From Longimycelium tulufanense (GTDB taxonomy: Bacteria > Actinomycetota > Actinomycetes > Mycobacteriales > Pseudonocardiaceae), in contig NZ_BMMK01000006.1 in assembly GCF_014645795.1 (NCBI RefSeq), forward strand, positions 124,001 to 188,000: DNA of 64,000 bases, in the 5' to 3' direction. A model generated the notes under the pieces. It was not told where the DNA came from and did not search any database. It saw only the letters and a list, made by a program, of their open reading frames with translations. Positions 1 to 8,829 of the stretch are shown here, piece by piece. The position numbers were made by a program, and so were the translations under genes. How positions within the stretch are numbered: the first letter of the stretch is position 1; every line of letters begins with the position of its first letter.

Positions 1-732
1 CTGCGGGCGGTGTACCTCTACACCGCGAGCTTCCAGGACCGGATCGCGGCCGGGGAGAACACCGAGCTGGCCGAGCGGGTCAACGACCTGCTGCTGCCGA
101 TCGTCAAGGGCGTGGGCTCCGAGCGCGGCTACGAGCTGCTGGCGCAGTCGCTGCAGACCCTGGGCGGCTCCGGCTTCCTGCAGGACTACCCGATCGAGCA
201 GTACATCCGCGACTCCAAGATCGACACCCTGTACGAGGGCACGACGGCGATCCAGTCGCTGGACTTCTTCTTCCGCAAGATCGTGCGGGACAAGGGCCAG
301 GCGCTGGCCTACATCGCCGGCGAGATCCAGAAGTTCCTCGAGGCCGAGGGCGGCAACGGCCGGCTGAAGGAGGAGCGGGGTCTGCTCAGGCAGGCCCTGG
401 AGGACGTGCAGGGCATGCTCGGCGCGCTGATCGGCTTCCTCACCTCCGCGCAGGAGGACGTGCGCAACCTCTACAAGGTGGGGCAGCACTCGGTGCGCCT
501 GCTGATGAGCGCCGGCGACCTGCTCGTCGGGTGGCAGCTGCTGAAGCAGGCCGACATCGCGCTGGCGGCGCTGGACAACGGCGCTTCCGCCAAGGACAAG
601 CCGTTCTACGAGGGCAAGGTCGCGGTGGCGTCGTTCTTCGCCAAGTCGGTACTGCCGGAGCTGTCCGCCCGCCGCAAGATCGTCGAGGCCGCGGACAACA
701 GCCTGATGGACGTCGACGAGGCCGCGTTCTGA
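1..732 (+). CDS. acyl-CoA dehydrogenase, C-terminal part (5' end outside window)
   Basis: This is the C-terminal half of a flavin-dependent acyl-CoA dehydrogenase, which introduces the alpha-beta double bond in acyl-CoA during fatty-acid or related acyl-CoA catabolism. The reading frame is open from base 1, so the gene starts upstream of the window; about 243 codons are visible. The fold's signature helix region is clear: [21 protein letters not shown], then a [13 protein letters not shown] segment that matches the FAD/substrate-contacting region of the family. The tail after about residue 120 resembles the extra C-terminal domain of long acyl-CoA dehydrogenases of the DmdC/AcdA type. A strong hairpin follows 18 bases after the stop. 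The exact substrate cannot be told from this part. Confidence 0.9.
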   Translation: MRAVYLYTASFQDRIAAGENTELAERVNDLLLPIVKGVGSERGYELLAQSLQTLGGSGFLQDYPIEQYIRDSKIDTLYEGTTAIQSLDFFFRKIVRDKGQALAYIAGEIQKFLEAEGGNGRLKEERGLLRQALEDVQGMLGALIGFLTSAQEDVRNLYKVGQHSVRLLMSAGDLLVGWQLLKQADIALAALDNGASAKDKPFYEGKVAVASFFAKSVLPELSARRKIVEAADNSLMDVDEAAF

Positions 733-750
733 CCTGACTCCTCGAGCAAC

Positions 751-795
751 GAAGGCGGGATGGTCCCGGCCCCAATCGCCGACCATCCCGCCTTC
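751..795 (+). terminator. intrinsic terminator hairpin after the acyl-CoA dehydrogenase gene
   Basis: Perfect 15-bp inverted repeat: GAAGGCGGGATGGTC at 751-765 pairs with 781-795 across a 15-base loop. It sits just after the stop codon at 732. There is no long T-run, as is usual for high-GC actinobacterial terminators. Confidence 0.85.
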
Positions 796-1165
796 CCGTC
801 TGTTCGGGGCCTGGACGGAGCCGCTTCAACCCCGTAGGGATCGGTATCCGGCTCGCGGTTGCGCCAGCCATACCGGTTCGGCGAGCCGGCGCCCCACCGA
901 GAGAAGGCGGGCTCCCCGACTCACGGCGAGCCGCCTCTTCGCAGCAAGCAGGTGCCAGTCCGGGAACCGGGCCGCGCCACTCGAGAGCCATCCAGGTGTC
1001 GGTCCGTAACACGCTGGATCCGAGGAACCTCAACCGGCGCCCATGCGTCTCTTACTCCTCTCGCGGAGCAAGATCGCGCCAACCGTCCACGAGCGGCCCC
1101 CAATTCCGCGGTGCCGCTGCAGCTTCGCCGCTGTCCCTGCCGCAACCTTCCTACCCACAAGAAGA
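796..1165. other. intergenic, no gene recognised
   Basis: About 370 bases between two convergent terminators. Open frames cross it on both strands, but none has a recognisable protein, a good ribosome site, or a family match I know. A weak imperfect stem (GAAGGCGGGCTC with GAGCCGCCTCTTC, about 903-940) is visible. I see nothing else. Confidence 0.5.
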
Positions 1166-1199
1166 AACGGGCCCGCCGCGTGGTGGCGGCGGGCCTGTT
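1166..1199 (-). terminator. terminator hairpin downstream of the VanW-family gene
   Basis: AACGGGCCCGCCGC (1166-1179) pairs with GCGGCGGGCCTGTT (about 1186-1199), with one mismatch and a very short loop. It lies 19 bases beyond the stop codon of the minus-strand VanW gene. Confidence 0.8.
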
Positions 1200-1217
1200 C
1201 CAACATCCTCGTGCCGG

Positions 1218-3494
1218 TCAGCCCTCGCAGATGATCTTCGGGCTACCGTCGTACCGCACGGTCTTCTTCTCCCTCTTGATCACCCGGCCGTCGAGGTCCT
1301 TGATGGTCCGGGTGTCGGTCACGGTGAAGCCCCGGCTGCCGTTGCTGGCGTGGCACTTGTCGCCCTTGACCTTCTTCTCCGGCGGCGGTGTGTGGTTGTA
1401 CTCGTCGCTGATGTCGGAGGTCACCTCGTAGGTCTTGGTTCCCCACATCCGCACCGTGATCGACGACGGCGTCCAGATGGTCTGGATCATCAACCCCGTC
1501 TTGGAGTCGTTGCGGAACCGCAGGTCGATGACGCTACTGCCGTCCGGGTTCTGGAAGATCGTGGCCTCGCGACCCTTCGGGTAGCGGCTGATCCAGTAGC
1601 TGTGCGGGGTGTGGCCCATGTCCGTCATCCCCGCGAAGTACGAGGCGTTGTACAGCGTCGTCGCCATCTGCGAGACACCGCCACCAACGGCCGTGTCCGG
1701 CTTGCCGTTGTTGATGATCCCGGCCGGGATGTAGCCCTGCGCCACGGTGCGCGGGCCGGTGTGCTTGTTCATGCTGAACGTCTCGCCAGGCTTGATGATC
1801 GCGCCGTTCAGCGACTCCGCCGCAAGCCTGATGTTGTGCCCGGAGTCGGGGGCGAAACCACCGGTGGTGAACTCGGCGACGACCTCCTTGACGCCGAGCT
1901 TCTGGGCCTGCTCGGTGGTGAGCTTGGCTGGCTGGTCGGCGTACTCCGCCTTCAGCTCGCGGTTGTCGGTGCGCTTGAGGACGTCCGGTAGCGGCTCGAA
2001 CGTCTTGTCGTAGTCGATGCCGCGGCCATCCTTGGAGGGCTTGACCACCGGTTTGTCGCCCTCGATGACGATCCGGGCGTCCTCGCCCTTCTCCTCCGTG
2101 GAGGCGAGCTGCGGCTTGAGCACCTCTGCCAGCTTCTTGGTGTCCAGCTTCGGTTCGAGGCCACCGTTCTTGGCCGGCACGAACGACAGCGCGGCCGCGA
2201 TGTCCTTCGGCTCGAGGACACCGTCCTTGCCGTCGCCCTTGATGGTCACCGGGCCGGACACGGCGGGCTTGGCCACCTCGTCGAGCGCCCGTTGCACGTC
2301 TTCCTTGGTGGTCCTCACGTCGACGGTGCTGATCGGGAGGTGCACGGCCTTGCCGGAGGCCCACTCGGTCAACAGCGTGTCGATGGCCTCGGGAACGTTG
2401 AGTTTCTGGCCGGGCTTGGGATCCACCGGTACGGGAGTGGCGCCCTCGAAACGGATCGTGCCCTCGACCGGCTCCCGGTCGGTCTGCTTGCGCAGCTCAT
2501 CGAGCGTCCTGGCGACCTGCTCGCGGTCGGCGTCGCTCACCACGCCGATCTCGCGGGTGGTGAAGAACGAGGTGAGCCGGGTGACGGGGTTGAGCGGCTG
2601 CTCACCGGCCTCGTCGAGGGTCCGCTGCCAGTCCATCCGCAGGCCGGCCGCCTTGGGGTCGAGGGTGGTCGGCACGTCGCCAGCCTGCAGCTCGACCGGC
2701 TGGTCCAGCCGCGGGCCGATCTCGTCCCGCAGCTTCTGCTCGGCGGCCGACCGGTCCATGCCGCCGACGTCGACACCGGCTACGGCGATCCCGCGGGGCA
2801 CGGTGCCCTGACTGAGCGCGAGGTCGAGACCGTAGATCAGGCCGAGCGCACCGGCGACCGCCCCGGCGACGACACCCGCCTTCTTCAGTTGGCGCCGACG
2901 CGCCTCATCCGGGCCCGGCTCGCCCGGCATGCCGGGTTCGTCCTGTTGTGGCATGGGAGCCGGTCGCGTGAGGAGCGCGGTGGGGGCGGTGCTCGAAACC
3001 ATCGTCGGCGCGTCGGATCCGGACCCGACCGGCACCGTGGGAACGCCGGGAGGCGGCATCGGGGTGGCGGGCGCCGGAGAGGTCGGCGCGGCCGGGGCGG
3101 CCGGTGGGGCGGCGGCGCCCACCGACGGAATCACGACGGTGCGCTCGCTCTCCGAGAGGGCCGGCTCGGCCACCTCGGTGGGAAGATCCGGAGGCCAGGC
3201 GACGACCGGGCTCTGCCGCGCGGTGGACTCCTCGTCGGCCTCGCGTCTGACCTCCGCGGTGGTCTCGGCGGAGGACACCGGCTGGCTCGTCACCGGCACG
3301 ACCAACGTGCGTTCCGTGGGTTGGTCGGCCGTGGAGTCCGGGTCCGGTCGTTGCGCAGAACGTGCGGACTTGTCCGGCTCGGCCGGCTGGTCTGTGCCGG
3401 CTGGCGGGATGCTCGTCCCGGGCTGCTCGCCGCTGTGGACCGGCAACACCACGGTGCGCTCCGCTTCGGTCTCCCTCCGCTGCTCCTCCGGCAC
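1218..3494 (-). CDS. VanW-family, membrane-anchored peptidoglycan-associated protein
   Basis: 758-residue protein with a long, acidic, proline-rich cytoplasmic N-terminus (about 1-200), one transmembrane helix (about 205-228, after RRRQLKKAG), and a large extracellular part. That part has repeated alpha/beta segments of the kind called YoaR-like peptidoglycan-binding, followed by a VanW domain (about 560-690) with GETFSMNKHTGPRT and GGGVSQMATTLYNA. VanW proteins occur with vancomycin-resistance genes and in general cell-wall contexts; their biochemical role is not established. The cytoplasmic tail holds three near-copies of ERTVVLPV (Thr14, Thr63, Thr119), which look like Ser/Thr-kinase/FHA recognition sites (inference). 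The start is the first ATG of the frame. The gene ends in its own terminator. Confidence 0.88.
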   Translation of the reverse strand: MPEEQRRETEAERTVVLPVHSGEQPGTSIPPAGTDQPAEPDKSARSAQRPDPDSTADQPTERTLVVPVTSQPVSSAETTAEVRREADEESTARQSPVVAWPPDLPTEVAEPALSESERTVVIPSVGAAAPPAAPAAPTSPAPATPMPPPGVPTVPVGSGSDAPTMVSSTAPTALLTRPAPMPQQDEPGMPGEPGPDEARRRQLKKAGVVAGAVAGALGLIYGLDLALSQGTVPRGIAVAGVDVGGMDRSAAEQKLRDEIGPRLDQPVELQAGDVPTTLDPKAAGLRMDWQRTLDEAGEQPLNPVTRLTSFFTTREIGVVSDADREQVARTLDELRKQTDREPVEGTIRFEGATPVPVDPKPGQKLNVPEAIDTLLTEWASGKAVHLPISTVDVRTTKEDVQRALDEVAKPAVSGPVTIKGDGKDGVLEPKDIAAALSFVPAKNGGLEPKLDTKKLAEVLKPQLASTEEKGEDARIVIEGDKPVVKPSKDGRGIDYDKTFEPLPDVLKRTDNRELKAEYADQPAKLTTEQAQKLGVKEVVAEFTTGGFAPDSGHNIRLAAESLNGAIIKPGETFSMNKHTGPRTVAQGYIPAGIINNGKPDTAVGGGVSQMATTLYNASYFAGMTDMGHTPHSYWISRYPKGREATIFQNPDGSSVIDLRFRNDSKTGLMIQTIWTPSSITVRMWGTKTYEVTSDISDEYNHTPPPEKKVKGDKCHASNGSRGFTVTDTRTIKDLDGRVIKREKKTVRYDGSPKIICEG

Positions 3495-3572
3495 CGTTCC
3501 CCCTTCTCAAGTAAGCCAACGGGGTGAATACGTGCCTGCTTACCGGCTGTCCGTCACGGGCAGGTCACGGCC

Positions 3573-3893
3573 TCACAGGTACAGGCCCGTGCCGTGCTCG
3601 GTGCGCTCACTGGCGACCGCGTGCAGGTCGCGCTCCCGCAGCACCAGGTACGGCTGCCCCTGGACCTCGACCTCGTACTGATCCTCCGGGTTGAACAGCA
3701 CCCTGTCCCCGACCTTCACGGTGCGGACGTGGTTGCCAACGCCACAGACCTCGCCCCAGGCCAGCCGTTTGGCGACCTGGGCGGTGGCCGGAATGACGAT
3801 GCCCCCGCTGCTCCGGCGCTCGCCCGCCTCCTGCGAGACCCGAACCATGACCCGGTCGTGCAGCATCTGGATCTCGAGCTTGGCATCAGGCAC
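3573..3893 (-). CDS. GroES-like co-chaperonin (stand-alone paralogue)
   Basis: 106 residues, the usual Cpn10 size. GroES features are visible: the N-terminal strand LHDRVMVR, a mobile-loop-like GERRSSGGIVIP, then GEVCGVGNHVRTVKVGDRVLF and the closing YLVLRERDLHAV. Canonical GroES caps GroEL. This copy has no groEL next to it and a divergent mobile loop and C-terminus, so it is probably the second, stand-alone GroES-type protein that many actinobacteria carry rather than the groESL operon copy. It lies between VanW and the thioredoxin/NHL gene on the same strand, separated from the latter by a repeat. The role beyond a chaperonin-like fold is unknown. Confidence 0.85.
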   Translation of the reverse strand: MPDAKLEIQMLHDRVMVRVSQEAGERRSSGGIVIPATAQVAKRLAWGEVCGVGNHVRTVKVGDRVLFNPEDQYEVEVQGQPYLVLRERDLHAVASERTEHGTGLYL

Positions 3894-3967
3894 TCCGGGA
3901 GTCTACTTCCCACCTTCGATGCCCCACTCGGGTATGTGTGGGCTCGCGGCACTCACGCTGGGTTTGT

Positions 3968-4113
3968 TTGCTCGGCTCCGGGCTTCGCTGCGCGCCTTGT
4001 CGGCGCGATGCTCGCTTCGCCCGTCACCGAACTGTGCTGGATTGCTCGGCTCCGGGCTTCGCTGCGCGCCTTGCCGACGCGATGCTCGCTTCGCCCGTCA
4101 CCGAGCGGTGTCG
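3968..4113 (+). repeat. two tandem copies of a dispersed ~63-70 bp repeat
   Basis: Copies at 3968-4030 and 4042-4104 (the match extends to about 4113) differ at only two positions over 63 bases and are 11 bases apart. Core words shared with all copies are CTCGGCTCCGGGCTTCGCTG and GATGCTCGCTTCGCCCGTCA. Further copies lie at 29866-29926 (inverted) and 49422-49488. The second copy overlaps the 3' end of the thioredoxin/NHL gene and supplies its TGA stop (4098-4100). This looks like a short non-coding dispersed element. Confidence 0.9.
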
Positions 4114-5948
4114 TCCAGGCCGCCCATGACCAGGGCGAGCCGGCGCGGGCCCGCGGGGGCCACGCGCACCGGAACACCCCAGTCCTGCCGGGTGAGCCGG
4201 CACACGGGGTGCTCCACGACGGGATCGTCGTCACAGCTCGCCGCCTGGGCAACGACGTGGAGTACGCCACTGTCGACGGTGTCGGACACCACAAGCCGCC
4301 GGGTGAGCTCCGTCCCGTCCCCCGTGCCCTCGACGAGCAGATCGGGCGGGGAGCAGGTGACCTCGAGCCGGGTGGACGGGCCATAGCGGTCGTCCAGCTT
4401 CTGGCCGGATGGTGGGGTGAACACCACCACCAGCTCCAACTCACCTGTCGCCACCGTGCTCGGCGGCCGCCGCACCTGCTGTGCGGCACCCGCCACGAGC
4501 TGGGCGGACACCCCTGGTGGCACGGGGCGTTCCAGCCGGTGCGCGGCCGAGGCCACGACAACCAGCTCGCCGTCCACCAGTGCGGCGCCGGTGGGTTCGG
4601 CGACGTCGGTCGCCAGCGTGGACACCTCGTTGTTCGCGGGGTCACAGCGGCGGATGGCGTTGTTGTAGGTGTCGCAGATCGCGACGCTGCCATCGGGGAG
4701 CGCGGCGACACCCAGCGGGTGTTGCAACAGGGCCTGGTCGGCTGGGCCGTCGCGGTGGCCGAAATCGAACAGGCCGGTGCCAACGGCCGTCCGGACCGCG
4801 AAGCCGTCGTCGGTCCTTTCGACCCAACGCAGCGCCGAGGTTTCCGAGTCGGCGAGCCAGAGCCGGTCATCCGTGGCGGCCAGTCCCGAGGTCTGGGCGA
4901 AGAAAGCGTCCTCGGCGGCACCATCGCGCAGGCCCTCGACGGTGGTGCCGGCGAACCGGTGGACCGTCGACCGCACCGGGTCGAAGTGGCCGAGCGTGTG
5001 GTTGCCCGCCATGGCGATGACCACCCCACCGGCCGGCTCCCACCACACGACGTCCCACGGGCTGGTCAGGTCGGTGTCGCGGGCCGGGCCGCTGTCAGCA
5101 CCGTCTCGCCACTGCTCGCCGGTACCCGCCACCGTGGTGACCTGGCCATCGGCGAGCCGGACGCCACGCAGGAGGTGGTTGACGGTATCGGCCACCACGA
5201 CGTCGTAGCCAACACACGCCGCGATGTCGGGTGGAAGCAACGTCATGCCGGCGGGCTCGGAGAACTCCGCATCGGTTGGCACGCCGTCGGCCCGGCCACG
5301 ACGGCCGGATCCGATGCGGCGGAGGACGGTTTCGCCGTCCGTGGCGAGTTCCACCAGCGAGTGGTGCGCCGCATCGGAAACCAGCAGGGAGTTCTGCAGG
5401 GCGAGGATCTTCGCGGGGAAGAGCAGCGCGGTTTCGCGGGCGGGCGGCGGAACGTAGGGGCCGTCGCCCCGGTGCAGCGTGCCCTTCTCCTCGTGTTCGG
5501 CGACCAGCTCGGTGATCACGCGGCGGAGGGTCTCGCCGTGTCCCTCGCCCGCGGCGACGTGCACCACGTAGCCCTCCGGGTCGACCACGACCAGCGTTGG
5601 CCACGCCTTGACCGCGTAGGACTGCCAGGTCGTCAGCTCGGGATCGTCCAGCACCGGGTGGTGGACCTCGTAGCGCTCCACCGCCGCGGCGAGGGCGCCC
5701 GGGTCGGCCTCGTGCGCGAACTTCGGCGAGTGCACGCCGATGGTCACCAGGACATCGGCGAACTCGGCCTCCAGCGGCCGCAGCTCGTCCAACACGTGCA
5801 GGCAGTTGATGCAGCAGAAGGTCCAGAAATCCAGGAGCACGACGCGCCCTCGGAAGTCGCCCAGCTCGTAGGACCTGCCGCCGGTGTTGAGCCAACCGCG
5901 TCCGACCAGCTCGGGGGCACGAACGCGGGCACGCTTGGAAGTGGTCAC
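4098..5948 (-). CDS. thioredoxin-fold/NHL-repeat protein (NHLRC2-like)
   Basis: About 616 residues. The N-terminal 150 residues form a TlpA/thioredoxin-like domain with a WTFCCINCLHVLDEL active-site region (CINC redox pair) and the cis-Pro segment KAWPTLVVVDPEGY. The rest is an NHL-type beta-propeller (for example AALPDGSVAICDTYNNAIRR and DVVVADTVNHLLRGVRL), the arrangement of NHLRC2. A thiol-disulfide role, probably cytosolic, is the family expectation; the partner is unknown. GTG at 5948 (VTTSKRARVRAPELV) is chosen over the ATG at 6032 because the extra residues look non-homologous. The last codons and the stop lie in the dispersed repeat. A decayed partial copy of the N-terminus lies at 8166-8294. 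Confidence 0.85.
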   Translation of the reverse strand: MTTSKRARVRAPELVGRGWLNTGGRSYELGDFRGRVVLLDFWTFCCINCLHVLDELRPLEAEFADVLVTIGVHSPKFAHEADPGALAAAVERYEVHHPVLDDPELTTWQSYAVKAWPTLVVVDPEGYVVHVAAGEGHGETLRRVITELVAEHEEKGTLHRGDGPYVPPPARETALLFPAKILALQNSLLVSDAAHHSLVELATDGETVLRRIGSGRRGRADGVPTDAEFSEPAGMTLLPPDIAACVGYDVVVADTVNHLLRGVRLADGQVTTVAGTGEQWRDGADSGPARDTDLTSPWDVVWWEPAGGVVIAMAGNHTLGHFDPVRSTVHRFAGTTVEGLRDGAAEDAFFAQTSGLAATDDRLWLADSETSALRWVERTDDGFAVRTAVGTGLFDFGHRDGPADQALLQHPLGVAALPDGSVAICDTYNNAIRRCDPANNEVSTLATDVAEPTGAALVDGELVVVASAAHRLERPVPPGVSAQLVAGAAQQVRRPPSTVATGELELVVVFTPPSGQKLDDRYGPSTRLEVTCSPPDLLVEGTGDGTELTRRLVVSDTVDSGVLHVVAQAASCDDDPVVEHPVCRLTRQDWGVPVRVAPAGPRRLALVMGGLDDTAR

Positions 5949-6720
5949 ACGAGCTCGAACGCCCGGACTGGTGTCGCGTGTTCCACTCCCAGATGGTGAG
6001 AAGGGTGCGCGTGCGACAGCTATCAACGGCACAGCGGCCAGCCCACAACCCTGCTGACATGACCGAGAGTGGAGAGGGCATGGATTAGTCTAGGCGATCG
6101 CGATGGAACTCGCCGAATCAAGTGACAAGTTTGCCACGTTCGTGGCGGCGGACTGCGCCGACCGGGACAGAAAACACATCGATTGGTTGGTCCGACCCCC
6201 ATTTTTGGATGCACGTCTTGCGGGACTTGTTGTGGTTCAACGGCATCACCACGATTGCTGACCCGGGGACGTCCGGCGCTGGGTTCCTCGGGTTCAGCTC
6301 ACGCGAACGTGCTCCGCACACCGACCGCCTCGGGCAACGGGTGATGTACCGCATCAACGGAAACCCGCTACCACACATAGCAGACCGGCGTCGCGCGTTC
6401 ACTCCCACATGGCGAGAGGGTCGGGACCGGCCACGGCGGAGATCGGAGCCATCCGCGTAGACCCCGTCTCCGCGGCAGCCCCCGAGGGCAGCGAACAACA
6501 ATATGCGGAAAAGAGCCAACCTATCACCCGCTTCTCAAAACGGGAAGCAATCGAAGATCATCGACGCCTGATCGGGTAGAGTCTCTTGCACCGCAGGTCC
6601 ACCATCCAGTCTCCTGGGCTTGGTTTCGTACTCGCCACCAAGACGAGGCCAATTCCGGCCACTTCCGGCTTCGACACCTGCACCATCACTCATGTTGGGC
6701 GTTCTCGAAGGAGACCGGTA
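5949..6720. other. long intergenic stretch, no gene recognised
   Basis: About 770 bases with noticeably lower GC than its surroundings in places. Open frames on both strands give low-complexity or arginine-rich translations without family resemblance. It must hold the promoter of the secreted protease that starts at 6721, but no convincing -35/-10 pair stands out. It may be a degraded gene. Confidence 0.4.
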
Positions 6721-7623
6721 TTGAGAAAGAACCCGAAAAGCGGCTTCCTCGTTTCAGCTCTGGTGGTCCTCACAACCCTCATCGTGAGCCCGCTGGCACC
6801 CGCGGCTGTCACGACGCCCACATTCGAGGTCGGAGAAGATCCGAGAGAGGTGGACCTCTCCGGTGCATCGGATGCTGTACCACACGGGGACGGCTACGCC
6901 ATTCCGCTGCACGGCAAGCGCCCCGACTGGTACACCGCGGAGCTGCAGGAGCAAGTGGACGATGCGGCGGGCCAGCCGGTGCCCGCGCCCACGGACGCGC
7001 CCCTGCCCAGCGAGGTGGGCATCCGGCCGGGTAGCTGGATGATCTCACCCGCCGGGTGCACGATGAACTTCGTTTTCACAAAGGGTGGCCGGTTCGGGAT
7101 CGGCACTGCCGGGCATTGCGTCGACAAGGTCGGGGACGAGGTCGTACTCCTGACTCTGGCGCCGGGCGGCGGTAACCCGGTGCTGGTGGAGATCGGCAAG
7201 GTCGTCGTAACACACGATGGCGGGATAGGGGATGACTTCGCCCTCGTTGGGATCCGACCCGAACTTCAGTCCTGGGTAAGTCCCACCACCGCCGTCATCG
7301 GTGGCCCGTGCGGCCAGTACGATGGTTCCGGGCCTGAAACAGTGGCGCACTACGGCCACGGACTGGCCATCGGCACCGGTGGCACACCTCGGCCGGGCGT
7401 GGCCTTGACGTGGAACGACGACGCCTACGGCTGGGATGGTGCGGCCATCTTCGGCGACTCGGGAAGCCCGGTCCGGGTCACCGACCTGAAAGCGGCTGGC
7501 AACCTGACCCACCTCGTCGTCAGCCCGGACTGGGTGCCAAGCTTCATCGCTGGCACCCGAATCCAGAAGATGTTGAAGATCGCCGGTGGTTGGCGACTGC
7601 TCACCTCGCCTGTCTGTCTCTGA
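6721..7623 (+). CDS. secreted trypsin-like (S1) serine protease
   Basis: 300-residue precursor of a chymotrypsin-fold protease. The TTG at 6721 is chosen because AAGGAGA lies at 6708-6714, 6 bases upstream, and because it begins a clean signal peptide (MRKNPKSGFLVSALVVLTTL, cleavage near Ala29). The apparent triad is His132 in GTAGHCVD, Asp172 in GIGDDFALV and Ser247 in FGDSGSPV. A propeptide-like stretch (about 30-100) precedes the protease domain. It is probably an exported degradative enzyme. The gene stands alone and ends in a strong hairpin at 7739-7779. The substrate cannot be inferred. Confidence 0.85.
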   Translation: MRKNPKSGFLVSALVVLTTLIVSPLAPAAVTTPTFEVGEDPREVDLSGASDAVPHGDGYAIPLHGKRPDWYTAELQEQVDDAAGQPVPAPTDAPLPSEVGIRPGSWMISPAGCTMNFVFTKGGRFGIGTAGHCVDKVGDEVVLLTLAPGGGNPVLVEIGKVVVTHDGGIGDDFALVGIRPELQSWVSPTTAVIGGPCGQYDGSGPETVAHYGHGLAIGTGGTPRPGVALTWNDDAYGWDGAAIFGDSGSPVRVTDLKAAGNLTHLVVSPDWVPSFIAGTRIQKMLKIAGGWRLLTSPVCL

Positions 7624-7738
7624 GTCCGAGACTCGTGAGGCCCAAGTCTCGCTCCAACCTGTCGGGCATGAAGCAACTTCCTGCTGCCCGGTCCAGCGAC
7701 CTTCACCGCGCTGACCGTCGACGGCCACGCGCGCGGAA

Positions 7739-7779
7739 GGGAGGTTCGGCGTCGGCACGCACCCGGCGCCGAACCTCCC
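7739..7779 (+). terminator. terminator hairpin after the secreted protease gene
   Basis: Perfect 13-bp stem: GGGAGGTTCGGCG (7739-7751) with CGCCGAACCTCCC (7767-7779), loop 15, about 115 bases after the stop at 7623. It could act on either strand. Confidence 0.75.
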
Positions 7780-8165
7780 GAATTCCCTCACTGTTGGCCA
7801 TGGAAACCCTCCCCGGGCGGGCGACCGGACATCATTTGCCTTGGCCTGCCTCAGGCCCGCGCACCCACGACGATGTTGCTGGTTGGCGACATGGGTGTTG
7901 TTCTGGGCCAAGCCTCCCAGCACGCACATCCCCGGTCGATCGCCGCCAAGACGATGACGCGCATGGACTCCCCGTAGACCAAACGCTCTTCACCGGCACT
8001 CACGGGGAGATCTCGCGAGACCTGCCGCGGTAGGCACGCAGGACCGGCAGTCCACCAGACGCGAGCATGAGCTTCCGGCCATCGGGTAGCCCGGACAACG
8101 CCCCGAACGCATACCTGGTCAACCTGCATTGTGCGAGGTTGACGCAGAGGTTGACGCTCCTCGCG
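7780..8165. other. decayed non-coding stretch
   Basis: Frames here contain short fragments with protein-like composition in several phases on the minus strand, downstream of the thioredoxin/NHL gene remnant, but none is continuous. It is probably decayed coding DNA belonging to that remnant or to another lost gene. Confidence 0.4.
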
Positions 8166-8294
8166 GCAGAAGATCCAGAAGTCGAGCAGTATGACCTTGC
8201 CGCGCAGGTCGGCAAGACCGATCTTCCGGCCACCGGTGTTCAACCAGCCGCGGCCCACCAGTGAGGGCGCGGTCCGGGCACGCGGACCCGGCAC
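8166..8294 (-). pseudogene. truncated remnant of a thioredoxin/NHL protein gene
   Basis: The translation from GTG 8294 reads RTAPSLVGRGWLNTGGRKI, then GLADLRGKVILLDFWIFC. It is co-linear with residues about 9-44 of the intact protein encoded at 4098-5948 (VGRGWLNTGG and VVLLDFWTFC). Homology stops abruptly right after the first active-site cysteine; the CINC motif and everything after it are absent, and the frame continues into unrelated sequence. Synonymous and conservative differences indicate an old paralogue or a horizontally acquired homologue, not a fresh duplication. Confidence 0.8.
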
Positions 8295-8388
8295 GACGCG
8301 TCGACGCGGTCACCCCACCGGACAACACCACGTCCGCGCGACCGCATTCCGCCGCCCGAGACGCGGGCCTCGGGTGGGCTCGGCTGGA

Positions 8389-8658
8389 TCAGACGGGCGT
8401 TGACGCCTCAACCGGGACGGTCGTGCTCGGAGTGGCCTGACTCGGCGCTCCGGCGCCACGGCGCTCCCCAGCAATCTTTCGCCAGCTTCCGCCGTCCGCG
8501 CCCGGCAGCCCGTTCTTGGCGTCGTTCAAGCCGGCCGCCGCGGCCAGCGCAAGGGTCGCGTGTACCTGTGCCAGCTGGATCAGGTGTGGCGTCTCCTCTC
8601 CTTCCTCAGCTCGGTTCAACAGCTTCTCGGCAATGCGGTAGTGCTCCGGTCCGGTCAT
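8389..8658 (-). CDS. small conserved actinobacterial protein, unknown function
   Basis: 89 residues from ATG 8658: MTGPEHYRIAEKLLNRAEEG, then QVHATLALAAAAGLND. I recognise this pattern (a short helical protein opening with GPEHY..AE.LL and carrying AQVHATLALAAA) from many short actinobacterial proteins of unknown function, often near phage-like or mobile DNA. It is two amphipathic helices followed by a low-complexity tail. No good ribosome site is visible at this ATG, but upstream codons look unrelated. Divergent from the GNAT gene. Confidence 0.65.
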   Translation of the reverse strand: MTGPEHYRIAEKLLNRAEEGEETPHLIQLAQVHATLALAAAAGLNDAKNGLPGADGGSWRKIAGERRGAGAPSQATPSTTVPVEASTPV

Positions 8659-8829
8659 GCAGGCCAGGGTGCACAAGAACGTGTTTCGAGACGAGGGAGC
8701 GGGGCGCATCGTCAGACGTTCGTGGTCATGGAAGCGCTCGGACAGCGGATCTGGCGGTTACGTCGGGAACATCTGGCGGGTCCGGTGGTTGAGACGTTCG
8801 GGGCACCGGGAGCGCCGGAGGGGGAACCG

